Notes: generated by a model not told the origin, from the sequence alone. 64,000 nt of DNA from Bacteroidota bacterium (GCA_023412195.1 JAEYNZ010000045.1:34956-98955); one strand, 5' to 3'; shown: positions 16,178-25,787, counted from the stretch's first letter. Made by a program: numbers and translations.

Positions 16178-19168
16178 TTATAATTGTTTTGCCACTTCAA
16201 CTTCATGAAAGGCTTCAACATGATCACCAATTTTCATATCATTAAAATTTTCGATGTTAAGCCCGCATTCATAACCGTTCTTAACCTCTTTTACATCTTC
16301 CTTGAAACGTTTAAGTGATCCAAGCATTCCTGTATAGATAACAATTCCCTCACGGATGACCCTGATCTTCGAGTTCCGTCCTATTTTTCCGTCACGCACT
16401 ATACATCCGGCCACTGTCCCTACTTTGGTAACTTTAAATGTTTCAATAACTTCGGCGGTACCTGTGATTTCCTCCTTGATATCCGGAGAAAGCATACCTT
16501 CCATAGCAGCCCTGATCTCATTAATGGCATCATAAATAATTGAGTACAGCCTGATATCGATCTGCTCTTTTTCAGCAAGCTTCCTTGCACTTAGTGAAGG
16601 TCTTACCTGGAATCCAACTACAATAGCTTCAGAAGCTGCTGCCAGAAGAATATCTGATTCGGAAATCTGACCTACGGCTTTATGCTTGATGTTAACCTGG
16701 ATTTCTTCAGTAGAAAGTTTTATCAACGAATCAGAAAGTGCTTCAATTGATCCGTCGACGTCACCTTTAACAATCAGGTTCAATTCCTGGAAATTGCCAA
16801 TGGCAATACGGCGGCCGATTTCATCGAGCGTGATATGTTTCTGTGTACGAAGGCCCTGTTCGCGGGCAAGTTGTTCGCGCTTATTGGCAATGTTGCGGGC
16901 ATCCCGTTCATTTTCCATTACATTGAACTTATCGCCTGCCTGCGGAGCACCGTCGAGGCCCAGAATGATTGCAGGCTCAGCAGGCCCGGCTACATCAATC
17001 CGTTGATTTCTTTCGTTGAACATGGCTTTCACATGTCCGAAATGCTGGCCGGCAAGTACAACATCGCCAGCTTTTAAAGACCCGTTCTGCACAAGAACCG
17101 TTGCTACATAACCACGTCCGCGGTCAAGGGTCGATTCAATGACAGTACCAATTGCCCTCCTGTTAGGATTTGCCTTCAGGTCAAGAAGTTCAGCCTCCAG
17201 GAGTACTTTTTCAAGCAGTTCTCCAACCCCAACTCCCATTTTGGCCGAAATATCCTGCGACTGGAATTTCCCGCCCCAGTCTTCTACCAGGAAGTTCATA
17301 TTGGCTAATTCTTCCTTGATCCTTTCTACATTGGAATTGGGCTTATCTATTTTATTAATAGCAAAAACAATGGGAACACCTGCTGCAGTAGCATGATTTA
17401 TGGCTTCCACAGTCTGGGGCATCACATTATCGTCGGCTGCAACAATAATAATTGCAATGTCAGTTACCTGGGCTCCACGGGCACGCATGGCTGTAAATGC
17501 CTCATGACCCGGGGTGTCAAGAAATGTAATTTTCCGTCCATCTTCGAGGGTAACGTGATATGCCCCGATATGCTGGGTTATACCTCCGGCCTCTCCGGCA
17601 ATCACATTGGTGCTCCTGATGTAGTCGAGCAACGATGTTTTTCCATGGTCGACATGCCCCATCACCGTAACAATAGGAGGCCTGGGTAAAAGGTCTTCCT
17701 CTGTATCTTCAAAGGTTTCAATTGAATCATGCAAGTCGGCACTGACAAATTCCACATTGAAACCAAACTCCTCTGCAACAATTGAAAGCGTTTCGGCATC
17801 AAGCCTCTGGTTTATGGAAACAAACAGGCCAAGGCTCATACAAGCTGAAATAACTTCATTTACACTGACATTCATCATGGTTGCCAGCTCACTGACTGAA
17901 ACAAACTCGGTAACCTTCAGTACTTTTTTCTCCTGCATGTGCTTTTCCTGATCGGCATGCATCCTTTCACTGATGGCTGCCCTCTTGTCACGACGGTGCT
18001 TCGAACCTTTCGATTTCCCTTTGGATGTCAGCCGTGCAAGAGTATCCTTGATTTGCTTCTGAACTTCTCCTTCATCAACCTCCTTTTTAAGCAGCACCTT
18101 TTTCTTCCTGCCTGTAGCTTTCTGAAGTTTTGGTTCAGTTTTGGGCCGTTCAGCAGTTTTATCCTCAAGTTTAATCCTTCCGGTTTCCTTAATCCGCTTG
18201 CGGCGCTTTTTATGAAGTGCTTCTTCAGCTATATCTTTCTGTTTTCTCAACTTTTTATCCGGAAGATCTATTCTGCCAATGACAGTAGGACCGTTAAGCC
18301 TTTCTGCTTTCGCCTTAATTACTTCGTCTTCCTTCTGAACAGGTTCTCCTGCCACTGGTTTTTCTGATGGCACCTCTGGGGTGGCAGCTTTCTCTTCAGG
18401 CCTGATCAGCCCCAACTTCTGACGCCGCCTATCCTTCCGTTCCTTTTCCTTTTCCTTCCGTGATTTTTTGGCAGGACGGGTTTTTTGATTCAGTGCATCA
18501 AGGTCAATTCGCCCGATAACTTTTAATTCTTCCACTCTGGGTACTCCGGTTTCTATGGTTTTTTCTTTAGGTTCTTCCTGTATTTCTTCTGCTTTTTCTT
18601 CGGGTTGTTCGGGCACCTGAACTTCTTCCTGTTTCTCAACCGGAGGTATCTGCTCTTCAGGCTTTACTTCCATTTCCGGTTCTTGTTCGGGAAGTTTTAT
18701 TTCTTCCGGTTCAGGTTTTTTCTCTTCTTTCCGTGGTGGCTTGTTGATGCTTTCGAGATCAACTTTTCCTACGACCTTGATACGATCTTCCCTTTTGGGA
18801 CGCTCAGCGGGGATTTCTTCCGGTGCTTTTTTCCTGACAGGAGGGGGAGTTTTCTTGGGAATTATCCGTGGAAGTTCCTCTTCATCCTCATCTTCTTCAT
18901 CTGGCTCTTCCTGTGGCTTATCTTCAATGGAAATAACTTCCTGTTTTGGGCGGTGGCTTTTAAGTATAATCTTTTCTGATTCTTTCTTAAGGTTCAGATC
19001 AATCTTATACTCCTTCTCAAGAAGTACCACTGCTTCTTCTGAAATTTTTGTGTTTGGATTTGAGTCGTAATCAAAACCTTTTTTGTGCAGAAATTCCACT
19101 ATGGTGTGAATTCCAACATTGAACTCTCTTGCAAGTTTACTAAGTCTAATTGTCTTGCCTAATATCAT
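16178..19168 (-). CDS. infB: Translation initiation factor IF-2
   Basis: 996 residues. A small N-terminal IF2N domain (1-55, RLSKLAREFNVGIHTIVEFL) leads into a long charged region (about 60-400), a second IF2N-like segment (about 410-470) and the GTPase core from about 495: G1 MGHVDHGKTS, G3 DTPGHEAF and G4 INKID, then the C-terminal initiator-tRNA-binding domains. IF-2 places fMet-tRNA on the 30S subunit and promotes 50S joining with GTP hydrolysis. The charged region holds four spaced copies of a short motif of the type VIGRIDL (near 130, 215, 293 and 328). Last gene of rimP-nusA-infB, 93 bases after nusA. Confidence 0.98.
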   Translation of the reverse strand: MILGKTIRLSKLAREFNVGIHTIVEFLHKKGFDYDSNPNTKISEEAVVLLEKEYKIDLNLKKESEKIILKSHRPKQEVISIEDKPQEEPDEEDEDEEELPRIIPKKTPPPVRKKAPEEIPAERPKREDRIKVVGKVDLESINKPPRKEEKKPEPEEIKLPEQEPEMEVKPEEQIPPVEKQEEVQVPEQPEEKAEEIQEEPKEKTIETGVPRVEELKVIGRIDLDALNQKTRPAKKSRKEKEKERKDRRRQKLGLIRPEEKAATPEVPSEKPVAGEPVQKEDEVIKAKAERLNGPTVIGRIDLPDKKLRKQKDIAEEALHKKRRKRIKETGRIKLEDKTAERPKTEPKLQKATGRKKKVLLKKEVDEGEVQKQIKDTLARLTSKGKSKGSKHRRDKRAAISERMHADQEKHMQEKKVLKVTEFVSVSELATMMNVSVNEVISACMSLGLFVSINQRLDAETLSIVAEEFGFNVEFVSADLHDSIETFEDTEEDLLPRPPIVTVMGHVDHGKTSLLDYIRSTNVIAGEAGGITQHIGAYHVTLEDGRKITFLDTPGHEAFTAMRARGAQVTDIAIIIVAADDNVMPQTVEAINHATAAGVPIVFAINKIDKPNSNVERIKEELANMNFLVEDWGGKFQSQDISAKMGVGVGELLEKVLLEAELLDLKANPNRRAIGTVIESTLDRGRGYVATVLVQNGSLKAGDVVLAGQHFGHVKAMFNERNQRIDVAGPAEPAIILGLDGAPQAGDKFNVMENERDARNIANKREQLAREQGLRTQKHITLDEIGRRIAIGNFQELNLIVKGDVDGSIEALSDSLIKLSTEEIQVNIKHKAVGQISESDILLAAASEAIVVGFQVRPSLSARKLAEKEQIDIRLYSIIYDAINEIRAAMEGMLSPDIKEEITGTAEVIETFKVTKVGTVAGCIVRDGKIGRNSKIRVIREGIVIYTGMLGSLKRFKEDVKEVKNGYECGLNIENFNDMKIGDHVEAFHEVEVAKQL

Positions 19169-19261
19169 ATTCTTTTTTTTCTATACCTTCCTGCATTTAA
19201 AAAGTTCCGCAAGTTAAATCAAAACTTTAAAAGCATTTATCTTTTTTTGGTTGTTTTTTAC

Positions 19262-20497
19262 TTAATCAAATTCAGATCTAAGTACTTTAAGCACTTCATC
19301 AATAGTTTCTTCCTCCAGATCAGTCCGCTTAATCAGCTCATTTCTGGGTATATTCAGTACATTCTTCGCAGTATCACAACCAATACCTTTCAGGCTGTCG
19401 ATAATCCAGCCTTCAATTTCATCGGCAAATTCATCGAGGTTCACATCATCATCATCTACCTGGGTTTCGCGGTATACATCAATTTCATATCCTGTAAGCT
19501 GGCTTGCCAGCCTGATGTTCAGTCCGCCCTTTCCAATTGCAAGTGAAACTTCTTCGGGTTTCAGATAAACGTCCGCTTTCTTGTCAGCTTCATTTATCTT
19601 AATGTTATTGATCTTGGCAGGATTCAATGCCCGCTTGATAAACAGCTGTGTGTTGGCCGAATAATTGATGACGTCGATGTTTTCATTTCTCAACTCCCGC
19701 ACAATGCCATGTATACGGGAACCTTTCATACCCACACATGCTCCTACCGGGTCAATTCTTTCATCATATGATTCAACCGCTACTTTTGCACGTTCACCTG
19801 GTACCCTAACGATCTTTTTAATCGTAATCAAACCGTCAAAAATCTCAGGAATTTCAAGTTCAAACAATCTTTCAAGGAAAACAGGTGCTGTACGTGACAA
19901 AATGATCAGCGGGTTGTTGTTCCTCAGTTCTACCTTGTAAACAATGGCACGGACTGCATCGCCTTTCCGAAAATAATCAGATGGAATCTGTTCCGACTTA
20001 GGAAGGATCAGTTCGTTTCCTTCATCATCAAGTATCAGAATCTCCTTTTTCCAAACCTGATATACCTCCCCGGTGACTATATCACCTATTTTATTTTTGT
20101 ATTTTCCGTAAATATGATCCTTCTCCAGTTCCATGATCTTGCTGGCAAGGTTCTGTCGAAGATTCAGAATAGCCCGGCGGCCGAAATCAAGCAGCTTCAC
20201 TTCGTCGGTCACTTCCTCTCCAACTTCATAATCACTGTCGATCTTTTTGGCCTCCGACAGGGATATCTGCAGATTGGGATCTTCCAGTTCATCATCTTCA
20301 ACCACTTCCCTGTTTCTCCAGATCTCGAAGTCGCCTTTATCGATGTTGATGATTACATCACAATTTTCATCTGTGCCGAATTGCTTGATCAAAACGCTTC
20401 TGAAAACATCTTCAAGTACACTCATCATAGTCACCCGGTCAATGTTTTTCAGTTCCTTAAACTCGGCAAAAGTATCGATAAGGTTAATATTTTCCAT
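19262..20497 (-). CDS. nusA: Transcription termination/antitermination factor NusA
   Basis: 411 residues: an N-terminal RNA polymerase-binding domain (1-125), an S1 domain (about 130-200, GDIVTGEVYQVWKKEILIL) and two KH domains (about 205-345, with VGACVGMKGSRIHGIVREL and LAIGKGGLNIRLASQLTGY). The tail (about 360-411) holds one short helix-hairpin segment, so the duplicated acidic repeats of gammaproteobacterial NusA are absent; this short form is usual in Bacteroidota. It binds RNA polymerase and nascent RNA and controls pausing and termination. It begins 11 bases after rimP, a close operon spacing. Confidence 0.97.
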   Translation of the reverse strand: MENINLIDTFAEFKELKNIDRVTMMSVLEDVFRSVLIKQFGTDENCDVIINIDKGDFEIWRNREVVEDDELEDPNLQISLSEAKKIDSDYEVGEEVTDEVKLLDFGRRAILNLRQNLASKIMELEKDHIYGKYKNKIGDIVTGEVYQVWKKEILILDDEGNELILPKSEQIPSDYFRKGDAVRAIVYKVELRNNNPLIILSRTAPVFLERLFELEIPEIFDGLITIKKIVRVPGERAKVAVESYDERIDPVGACVGMKGSRIHGIVRELRNENIDVINYSANTQLFIKRALNPAKINNIKINEADKKADVYLKPEEVSLAIGKGGLNIRLASQLTGYEIDVYRETQVDDDDVNLDEFADEIEGWIIDSLKGIGCDTAKNVLNIPRNELIKRTDLEEETIDEVLKVLRSEFD

Positions 20498-20508
20498 TAC
20501 GTTCTAAT

Positions 20509-20973
20509 TTATTTAAATGAAACAACAACTTTTGCGCTTTTTATTTCGCCATATTCCAGTTTATGCTCCCGCACTGTCAACTGCTTTTTCTTCTGTCCTT
20601 CGACCTTCTCCTTCGATTCTGTTTCAAAAATAATATAATCAGGAGTGGCAAGTTTCAGAAGCCCGGTATGTTTTTCACCGGCATCTGTCAATATTTCAAT
20701 ATTCCTTCCGGTATTTTTATAATACTGCTCCTTCACCCTGAAGGGTTCAGATAATCCTGCTGAGGAAACCTGGAGCTCAAAATCCTCTGCTTCCCTGTCG
20801 AGATTGCCTTCAATGTGCCTGCTGATCTGAACACAGCGCTCTATAGTGATGCCATCGAAGCTGTCGACAAAAACCCTGATAACCCCGGTGGCGCTTATCT
20901 GCACATCCACCAGGAACATTCTTTCATCGAGCTGTTCACTGACCAGATCCACTATTTTTGCTTTGTCAATCAT
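20509..20973 (-). CDS. rimP: Ribosome maturation factor RimP
   Basis: 154 residues from the ATG at 20973, chosen because AAAGG lies five bases upstream and the protein then begins MIDKAKIVDLV as family members do; a TTG at 20988 would add five residues. The N-terminal alpha/beta domain contains SFDGITIERCVQISR and the central EDFELQVSSAGLSEPF matches the conserved LEVSSPGLDRP region of RimP. The C-terminal SH3-like part includes TGLLKLATPDYIIFE. RimP helps assemble the 30S subunit. First gene of the rimP-nusA-infB operon, served by the promoter at 21039-21069. Confidence 0.93.
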   Translation of the reverse strand: MIDKAKIVDLVSEQLDERMFLVDVQISATGVIRVFVDSFDGITIERCVQISRHIEGNLDREAEDFELQVSSAGLSEPFRVKEQYYKNTGRNIEILTDAGEKHTGLLKLATPDYIIFETESKEKVEGQKKKQLTVREHKLEYGEIKSAKVVVSFK

Positions 20974-21038
20974 ATTTACCTTTAACAAAATAGGGAACCT
21001 ACGGCCCCCTAATTCAGGTTTTTATTCGAAAATCAGCG

Positions 21039-21069
21039 CAAAAATAGTAAATTCTAATTAAAATACAAA
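21039..21069 (-). promoter_or_regulatory. Bacteroidota-type promoter for rimP-nusA-infB
   Basis: On the minus strand TTTG (21069-21066) is followed after 19 bases by TATTTTTG (21046-21039), a full match to the TTTG / TAnnTTTG promoter pattern. The expected start of transcription is about 60 bases upstream of rimP. Confidence 0.72.
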
Positions 21070-21148
21070 TATTTATAGAGATGATAAATCCCTTAAACCG
21101 AATTAATTAAACTTTTGTATTTTTAGCCTGTTAAAGCTAAAGAAAATT

Positions 21149-22405
21149 GTGACGCAGTATTATTTGAACAAGAAAAAGATCATCAACGATCCGGTCTTTG
21201 GATTCATAAACATCCAGTCGGATCTTATATTTGACCTGCTCGAACATCCATATATTCAAAGGCTGAGGAGGATAAAGCAACTGGGATTGTCATTTCTTGT
21301 TTATCCGGGAGCCAACCACTCCAGGTTCGAACATGTACTGGGAGCAAGCCATCTGATGAGACAGGCAATCTCAGTTCTAAGGTTGAAGGGACATGACATA
21401 ACAGAGGATGAAGCTGACGCAGTTACAGTTGCCATTTTACTTCACGATATAGGCCATGCACCCTTCTCACATGTTCTCGAAAATACGCTTGTGGAAATAC
21501 CCCATGAAAACATTTCACTCATGATGATGAATGAACTGAACCGCCAATTCTTGGGTAAACTTGATCTTGCCATTGATATTTTCAGGAACAGGTATAAAAA
21601 ACAGTTTCTTCACCAGCTTGTTGCCAGCCAGCTCGATATGGACAGGCTCGATTATCTCAGCCGCGACAGTTTTTTCACAGGGGTGGCTGAGGGCATTGTG
21701 GGAATAGACCGGATCATTAAAATGCTCACTGTTTGGAACGATCAGCTGGCTGTAGATTACAAGGGAATCTATTCTATTGAAAAATTCCTCATTGCGCGCA
21801 GGCTGATGTACTGGCAGGTTTACCTGCATAAAACAGTTGTATCGGCCGAATTCCTGCTCATACACATCCTGAAAAGGGCAAAGGAACTCAGGGCAGAAGG
21901 AAAAAATGTTTTCACTACCCCCACACTTGATATATTTTTCCGGAACCGGTTTACTGAACAGGATTTTGCCCAAAACGCATTGATCGGATCGAAACCTGTA
22001 CTGGAGTGGTATGCACTTCTCGATGATAATGATATTCTCACCTCAGTAAAGGAGTGGCAGATGCATACCGATCCAGTATTGTCATATCTTTCCAAAGGAC
22101 TTATCAATAGGAGGTTGTTCCGTATAAAAATTAAAGATGTACCTCCTTCAGCCAAATGGAATGAAAAAATGTTAAATCTGATTACAGAAAAAATAACAAA
22201 CGACAGTAACTTGTCGCCTTATTATCTTATGACGGGGGAAATTACAAACAGTGCATATAACCAAAGTACCGAAAATATTAAAATTCTGTATAAAAATGGC
22301 AAGGTTAAGGAAATTGGGAAAGCCTCTGATATTAACCTTTCTGTACTGACTAAAACAGTGCGCAAATATTTTGCCTGTTATCCAAAAGAATTGGACATTA
22401 ATTAG
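21149..22405 (+). CDS. HD-domain phosphohydrolase (dGTPase/YdhJ-like family)
   Basis: 418 residues from a GTG at 21149; a TTG at 21164 giving a start near NKKKIINDP is an alternative. The N-terminal region carries the metal-binding HD signature: HSRFEHVLGASHLM (about 51-64), LLHDIGHAPFSHVLE (about 96-110) and a later QLDMDRLDYLSRD. Members hydrolyse phosphate esters of nucleotides, some being dNTP triphosphohydrolases, but the substrate of this Bacteroidota-wide branch is not established. It is transcribed divergently from rimP across a short gap, with a possible -7 box TATTTTTA at 21118-21125. The stop lies 36 bases before lpxD, which has its own promoter. Confidence 0.88.
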   Translation: MTQYYLNKKKIINDPVFGFINIQSDLIFDLLEHPYIQRLRRIKQLGLSFLVYPGANHSRFEHVLGASHLMRQAISVLRLKGHDITEDEADAVTVAILLHDIGHAPFSHVLENTLVEIPHENISLMMMNELNRQFLGKLDLAIDIFRNRYKKQFLHQLVASQLDMDRLDYLSRDSFFTGVAEGIVGIDRIIKMLTVWNDQLAVDYKGIYSIEKFLIARRLMYWQVYLHKTVVSAEFLLIHILKRAKELRAEGKNVFTTPTLDIFFRNRFTEQDFAQNALIGSKPVLEWYALLDDNDILTSVKEWQMHTDPVLSYLSKGLINRRLFRIKIKDVPPSAKWNEKMLNLITEKITNDSNLSPYYLMTGEITNSAYNQSTENIKILYKNGKVKEIGKASDINLSVLTKTVRKYFACYPKELDIN

Positions 22406-22421
22406 TTTAAACATATATTTG
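22391..22421 (+). promoter_or_regulatory. Bacteroidota-type promoter for the lpx operon
   Basis: TTG at 22391-22393, a 20-base spacer and TATATTTG at 22414-22421 match the consensus fully. The -33 element lies inside the last codons of the HD gene, and the lpxD ATG is 21 bases past the -7 box. Confidence 0.75.
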
Positions 22422-22441
22422 CATCGCTAAAAAACGATTGA

Positions 22442-23497
22442 ATGGAATTTAAAGCTTCAGACATTGCTTCTTTTCTGAACGGAGATGTTTCAGGTGACAG
22501 CAATGTCAAGGTATCGGGCGTATCAAAAATTGAAGAGGGAAAACCTGGAACCCTCTCATTTCTTTCCAATCCGAAATATGAAAACTATATTTATACAACC
22601 CTCTCGTCCATCGTATTGGTAAACCGGAGTTTCGAACCAAAAACGGAAATAAAAACCACACTCATTAAAGTTGATGATGCCTATCAGGCATTTGCATCGC
22701 TGCTCGATATGTATGACCAGGCTACAAAACAGGCTTTGAAAGGCATTGAATCGCCCAGTTATATCGATCCTTCAGCCAGCCTGGGAAATAACATTTATGT
22801 AGGCGCATTTGCCTATATTGGCCGTAGTGCCAAAGTTGGCGAGGGGACCAAAATCTACCCGCAGGTTTTTGTGGGAGAAAATGTCACAGTAGGAAATAAT
22901 TGCATCATATATCCGGGAGTAAAGATATACAGCAACAGTATGATCGGGAATAACTGCATCCTTCATTCAGGAACAGTCATCGGATCTGACGGTTTTGGAT
23001 TTGCTCCCCAACCCGATGGCACCTATAAAAAAATACCCCAGATCGGGAATGTCATCCTGGAAGATGATGTGGAAATTGGCGCCAACACTGCAATCGACTG
23101 CGGAACCTTTGGTTCAACCATTATAAGAAAAGGTGCCAAACTCGACAATCTTGTACAGGTAGCACATAATTGCGACATTGGAGAAAATACTGTGATCGCT
23201 GGCCAGGCCGGATTAGCCGGATCATCAAAAACCGGTAAAAACTGCCGGCTTGGAGGTCAGGTAGGACTGGCAGGGCACCTCACACTTGGCAACAATGTTC
23301 AGATTGGTGCCCAGTCTGGTGTAAGTAAATCAGTGAAAGACAATGAAATTCTGATGGCATCACCTGCATTTAATTATAAAGATGCAATTAAAACATACAC
23401 TATTATACGGAACCTGCCCAAATTAAGGGAAGAAGTAATTCAGCTTCAAAAAGATGTCAAATCTTTAAAACAGGGAAAACCTGACGATTCAAAATAA
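22442..23497 (+). CDS. lpxD: UDP-3-O-acylglucosamine N-acyltransferase LpxD
   Basis: 351 residues. The N-terminal uridine-binding domain (1-100) contains VSGVSKIEEGKPGTLSFLSN and is followed by a left-handed beta-helix of hexapeptide repeats (about 105-315) with the family segment HSGTVIGSDGFGFAP and VAHNCDIGENT, where the histidine is the expected catalytic base. It adds the N-linked hydroxyacyl chain in the third step of lipid A synthesis. The short C-terminal helix (KLREEVIQLQKDVKSLK) suits the trimer. First of three lipid A genes; lpxC-fabZ starts nine bases after its stop. Confidence 0.97.
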   Translation: MEFKASDIASFLNGDVSGDSNVKVSGVSKIEEGKPGTLSFLSNPKYENYIYTTLSSIVLVNRSFEPKTEIKTTLIKVDDAYQAFASLLDMYDQATKQALKGIESPSYIDPSASLGNNIYVGAFAYIGRSAKVGEGTKIYPQVFVGENVTVGNNCIIYPGVKIYSNSMIGNNCILHSGTVIGSDGFGFAPQPDGTYKKIPQIGNVILEDDVEIGANTAIDCGTFGSTIIRKGAKLDNLVQVAHNCDIGENTVIAGQAGLAGSSKTGKNCRLGGQVGLAGHLTLGNNVQIGAQSGVSKSVKDNEILMASPAFNYKDAIKTYTIIRNLPKLREEVIQLQKDVKSLKQGKPDDSK

Positions 23498-23506
23498 AAT
23501 TTCTTT

Positions 23507-24895
23507 ATGGCGGACAAACAAAAAACACTGGCTAAGCCTTTTAAAATTGAAGGGAAAGGACTACATACAGGAGTTAATGTGACCATGAATTTTTTACCTG
23601 CCCCTGTCAATCATGGTTTTAAATTTAAAAGGGTTGATCTGGACAATGAACCCATTATCGATGCGGATGTCGACCTTGTTATTGATACTTCAAGAGGAAC
23701 CCTCCTGGGTGTTAACGGAGCAAGAATCGGAACAATTGAACATGCGCTGGCGGCACTTACGGGCATGGACCTCGACAATGTGCTGATTGAAGTTAATAAT
23801 GAAGAAGCGCCCATCATGGACGGCAGCTCAAAATATTTCGTGGAAGCCATAGAAAAAGCCGGAGTGGTGGAACAGGATGCCGATCGCGATTATTTTGAAA
23901 TAAAAGAAAAAATTGAAATCTTCGATGATGTCTCTGGTGCGCATATCATAGCCCTCCCCGATGACGATTACCGGCTGAATGTGATGATTTCATTTAAATC
24001 GAGAGTATTGAATAACCAGTTTGCAAACCTCGAAACCATACGTGGGTTCAAGGATGAAATTGCCTGGTGCCGTACTTTCGTATTTTTGCACGAACTGGAG
24101 TTCCTGCTCAAAAACAACCTCATTAAGGGAGGCGACCTGAACAATGCCATTGTAATTATCGATAAGGAAGTAGGACAGGATGAACTCGACAGGCTGGCCG
24201 ATTTGTTTAATCACGACCATGTAGAGGTGAAACCGCAGGGAATACTCAACAACCTTGAGCTTTATTTCGATAATGAATGTGCCCGGCACAAACTGCTCGA
24301 TGTAATTGGCGACCTGGCATTGTGCGGAAAAAGAATTAAAGGGCGGATTATTGCAGCCAAACCTGGGCACAGACCCAATACCCTTTTTGCACAGGCATTG
24401 AAAGATGCATGGAAAAAATCGCTCAGTGAGATACCGGCATACGATCCAAATGCTACACCCCTGCTCGACACCAACCAGATTAAGGAGTACCTTCCGCACA
24501 GGTATCCGTTTCTCATGGTCGACAAAATCCTTACAATGACCGAAACAGAGGTAGTCGGAATAAAAAATGTAACCCAGAATGAACCTTTCTTCCAGGGCCA
24601 TTTTCCTGATGAACCAGTTATGCCCGGAGTACTGCTGATAGAAGCTATGGCACAAACAGGCGGCCTTTTGGTACTTTGTAAACTCGAAGGAAAATATTCA
24701 ACATATTTTATCCGGATCGACAATGTAAAGTTCAGAAAAAAAGTCGTTCCGGGCGATACGCTTATTTTCAAGCTTACGCTCAGTTCGCCCATCAGAAGGG
24801 GGATTGCAACCATGAAAGGAGTGACTTATGTTGGAAATAGAATAGTTGCCGAAGGTGAATTTATGGCACAATTAGTAAAGCAAACAGATAATTAA
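23507..24895 (+). CDS. lpxC-fabZ: Bifunctional LpxC deacetylase / FabZ dehydratase
   Basis: 462 residues. Residues 1-300 are LpxC, the zinc-dependent UDP-3-O-acyl-GlcNAc deacetylase that commits material to lipid A: GLHTGVNV near the start, IEHALAALTGM (first zinc histidine) and HKLLDVIGDLALCG (zinc His and Asp). Residues about 315-462 are FabZ, the 3-hydroxyacyl-ACP dehydratase, with LPHRYPFLMVDKIL and HFPDEPVMPGVLLIEAMAQ carrying the catalytic His and Glu. The fusion is a known hallmark of Bacteroidota and some relatives and couples fatty-acid and lipid A supply. It sits between lpxD and lpxA with gaps of 9 and 22 bases. Confidence 0.97.
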   Translation: MADKQKTLAKPFKIEGKGLHTGVNVTMNFLPAPVNHGFKFKRVDLDNEPIIDADVDLVIDTSRGTLLGVNGARIGTIEHALAALTGMDLDNVLIEVNNEEAPIMDGSSKYFVEAIEKAGVVEQDADRDYFEIKEKIEIFDDVSGAHIIALPDDDYRLNVMISFKSRVLNNQFANLETIRGFKDEIAWCRTFVFLHELEFLLKNNLIKGGDLNNAIVIIDKEVGQDELDRLADLFNHDHVEVKPQGILNNLELYFDNECARHKLLDVIGDLALCGKRIKGRIIAAKPGHRPNTLFAQALKDAWKKSLSEIPAYDPNATPLLDTNQIKEYLPHRYPFLMVDKILTMTETEVVGIKNVTQNEPFFQGHFPDEPVMPGVLLIEAMAQTGGLLVLCKLEGKYSTYFIRIDNVKFRKKVVPGDTLIFKLTLSSPIRRGIATMKGVTYVGNRIVAEGEFMAQLVKQTDN

Positions 24896-24917
24896 CCTGA
24901 TTCAGTTAAAAATAATT

Positions 24918-25700
24918 ATGAAACAACCATTGGCTTATGTCCATCCCGATGCAAAAGTTGCAGACAATGTGGTAATCGAACCTTTTGTATCGATTGACCG
25001 GGATGTAATAATCGGTGAAGGTACACGAATAGGATCAAGTGTTACGATACTTTCCGGAACAAGAATTGGCAAAAACTGCAACATTTTCCCGGGAGCCGTA
25101 ATCGGTGCTATCCCCCAGGACCTGAAGTTCAGAGGTGAATATACCACCGTGGAAATTGGAGACAACAATACCATCCGTGAATATGTTACCGTTAACCGTG
25201 GAACAGCCTCAAAAGGCAAAACAGTGGTAGGAAACAACAACCTGATCATGGCCTATGTACACATTGCACATGACTGCAAGGTAGGAAACTCCATCATCCT
25301 TGGCAACAATACCCAGCTCGCGGGTGAAGTCATCATCGACGACTGGGCAATCGTATCAGGCATGACCGGCATCCACCAGTTCTGCCATATTGGCTCCCAT
25401 GTAATGGTAGCAGGCGGCTCCCTTGTAAGAAAAGATGTACCTCCGTTTATCAAGGCAGGAAGAGAGCCACTTGCCTATGTGGGAATCAACTCTATCGGCA
25501 TGCGCCGCCGGAGCTATACCAACGAAAAAATCAGGGAAATCCAGGACATTTACAGGTATATTTATCAGAAAGGCCTGAATACCGCCCAGGCAGTTGAAAT
25601 CATTGAAGCAGAAATGCCTGCCAGCCAGGAACGCGATGAGATCCTGCTCTTTGTAAAAGATTCAAAAAGGGGAATCATCAGGGGATATTTTCCCGATTAA
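24918..25700 (+). CDS. lpxA: UDP-N-acetylglucosamine acyltransferase LpxA
   Basis: 260 residues, the normal length. A left-handed beta-helix of hexapeptide repeats (1-190: VHPDAKVADNVVIEPFV, FPGAVIGAIPQDLKF, AHDCKVGNSIILGNN) is followed by the helical C-terminal domain (about 195-260, MRRRSYTNEKIREIQDIYR). The histidine in HIAHDCKVG is the expected base for transfer of the first hydroxyacyl chain to UDP-GlcNAc. Last gene of the lpx operon, followed by a strong terminator. Confidence 0.97.
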   Translation: MKQPLAYVHPDAKVADNVVIEPFVSIDRDVIIGEGTRIGSSVTILSGTRIGKNCNIFPGAVIGAIPQDLKFRGEYTTVEIGDNNTIREYVTVNRGTASKGKTVVGNNNLIMAYVHIAHDCKVGNSIILGNNTQLAGEVIIDDWAIVSGMTGIHQFCHIGSHVMVAGGSLVRKDVPPFIKAGREPLAYVGINSIGMRRRSYTNEKIREIQDIYRYIYQKGLNTAQAVEIIEAEMPASQERDEILLFVKDSKRGIIRGYFPD

Positions 25701-25751
25701 AACAGCAGCAGAAATTCTTAACTAAACAGCCGGAAAAAGATGCCGGCCAAT

Positions 25752-25787
25752 AGCAGCATGAGTTTCACATTTCATGCTGCTTTTTTA
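25752..25787 (+). terminator. Rho-independent terminator after lpxA
   Basis: AGCAGCATGA (25752-25761) and TCATGCTGCT (25772-25781) form a perfect 10-bp stem with a 10-base loop, followed by a run of T (25781-25786). Confidence 0.9.

Noticed and set aside
17939..18979. Long plus-strand frames opposite infB
   Set aside because: They are shadows of the lysine/glutamate-rich linker of IF-2; their products are low-complexity Phe/Leu/Ser-rich strings.
23990..24655. 221-codon minus-strand frame inside lpxC-fabZ
   Set aside because: Antisense to a clear, fully conserved enzyme; no recognisable protein features.
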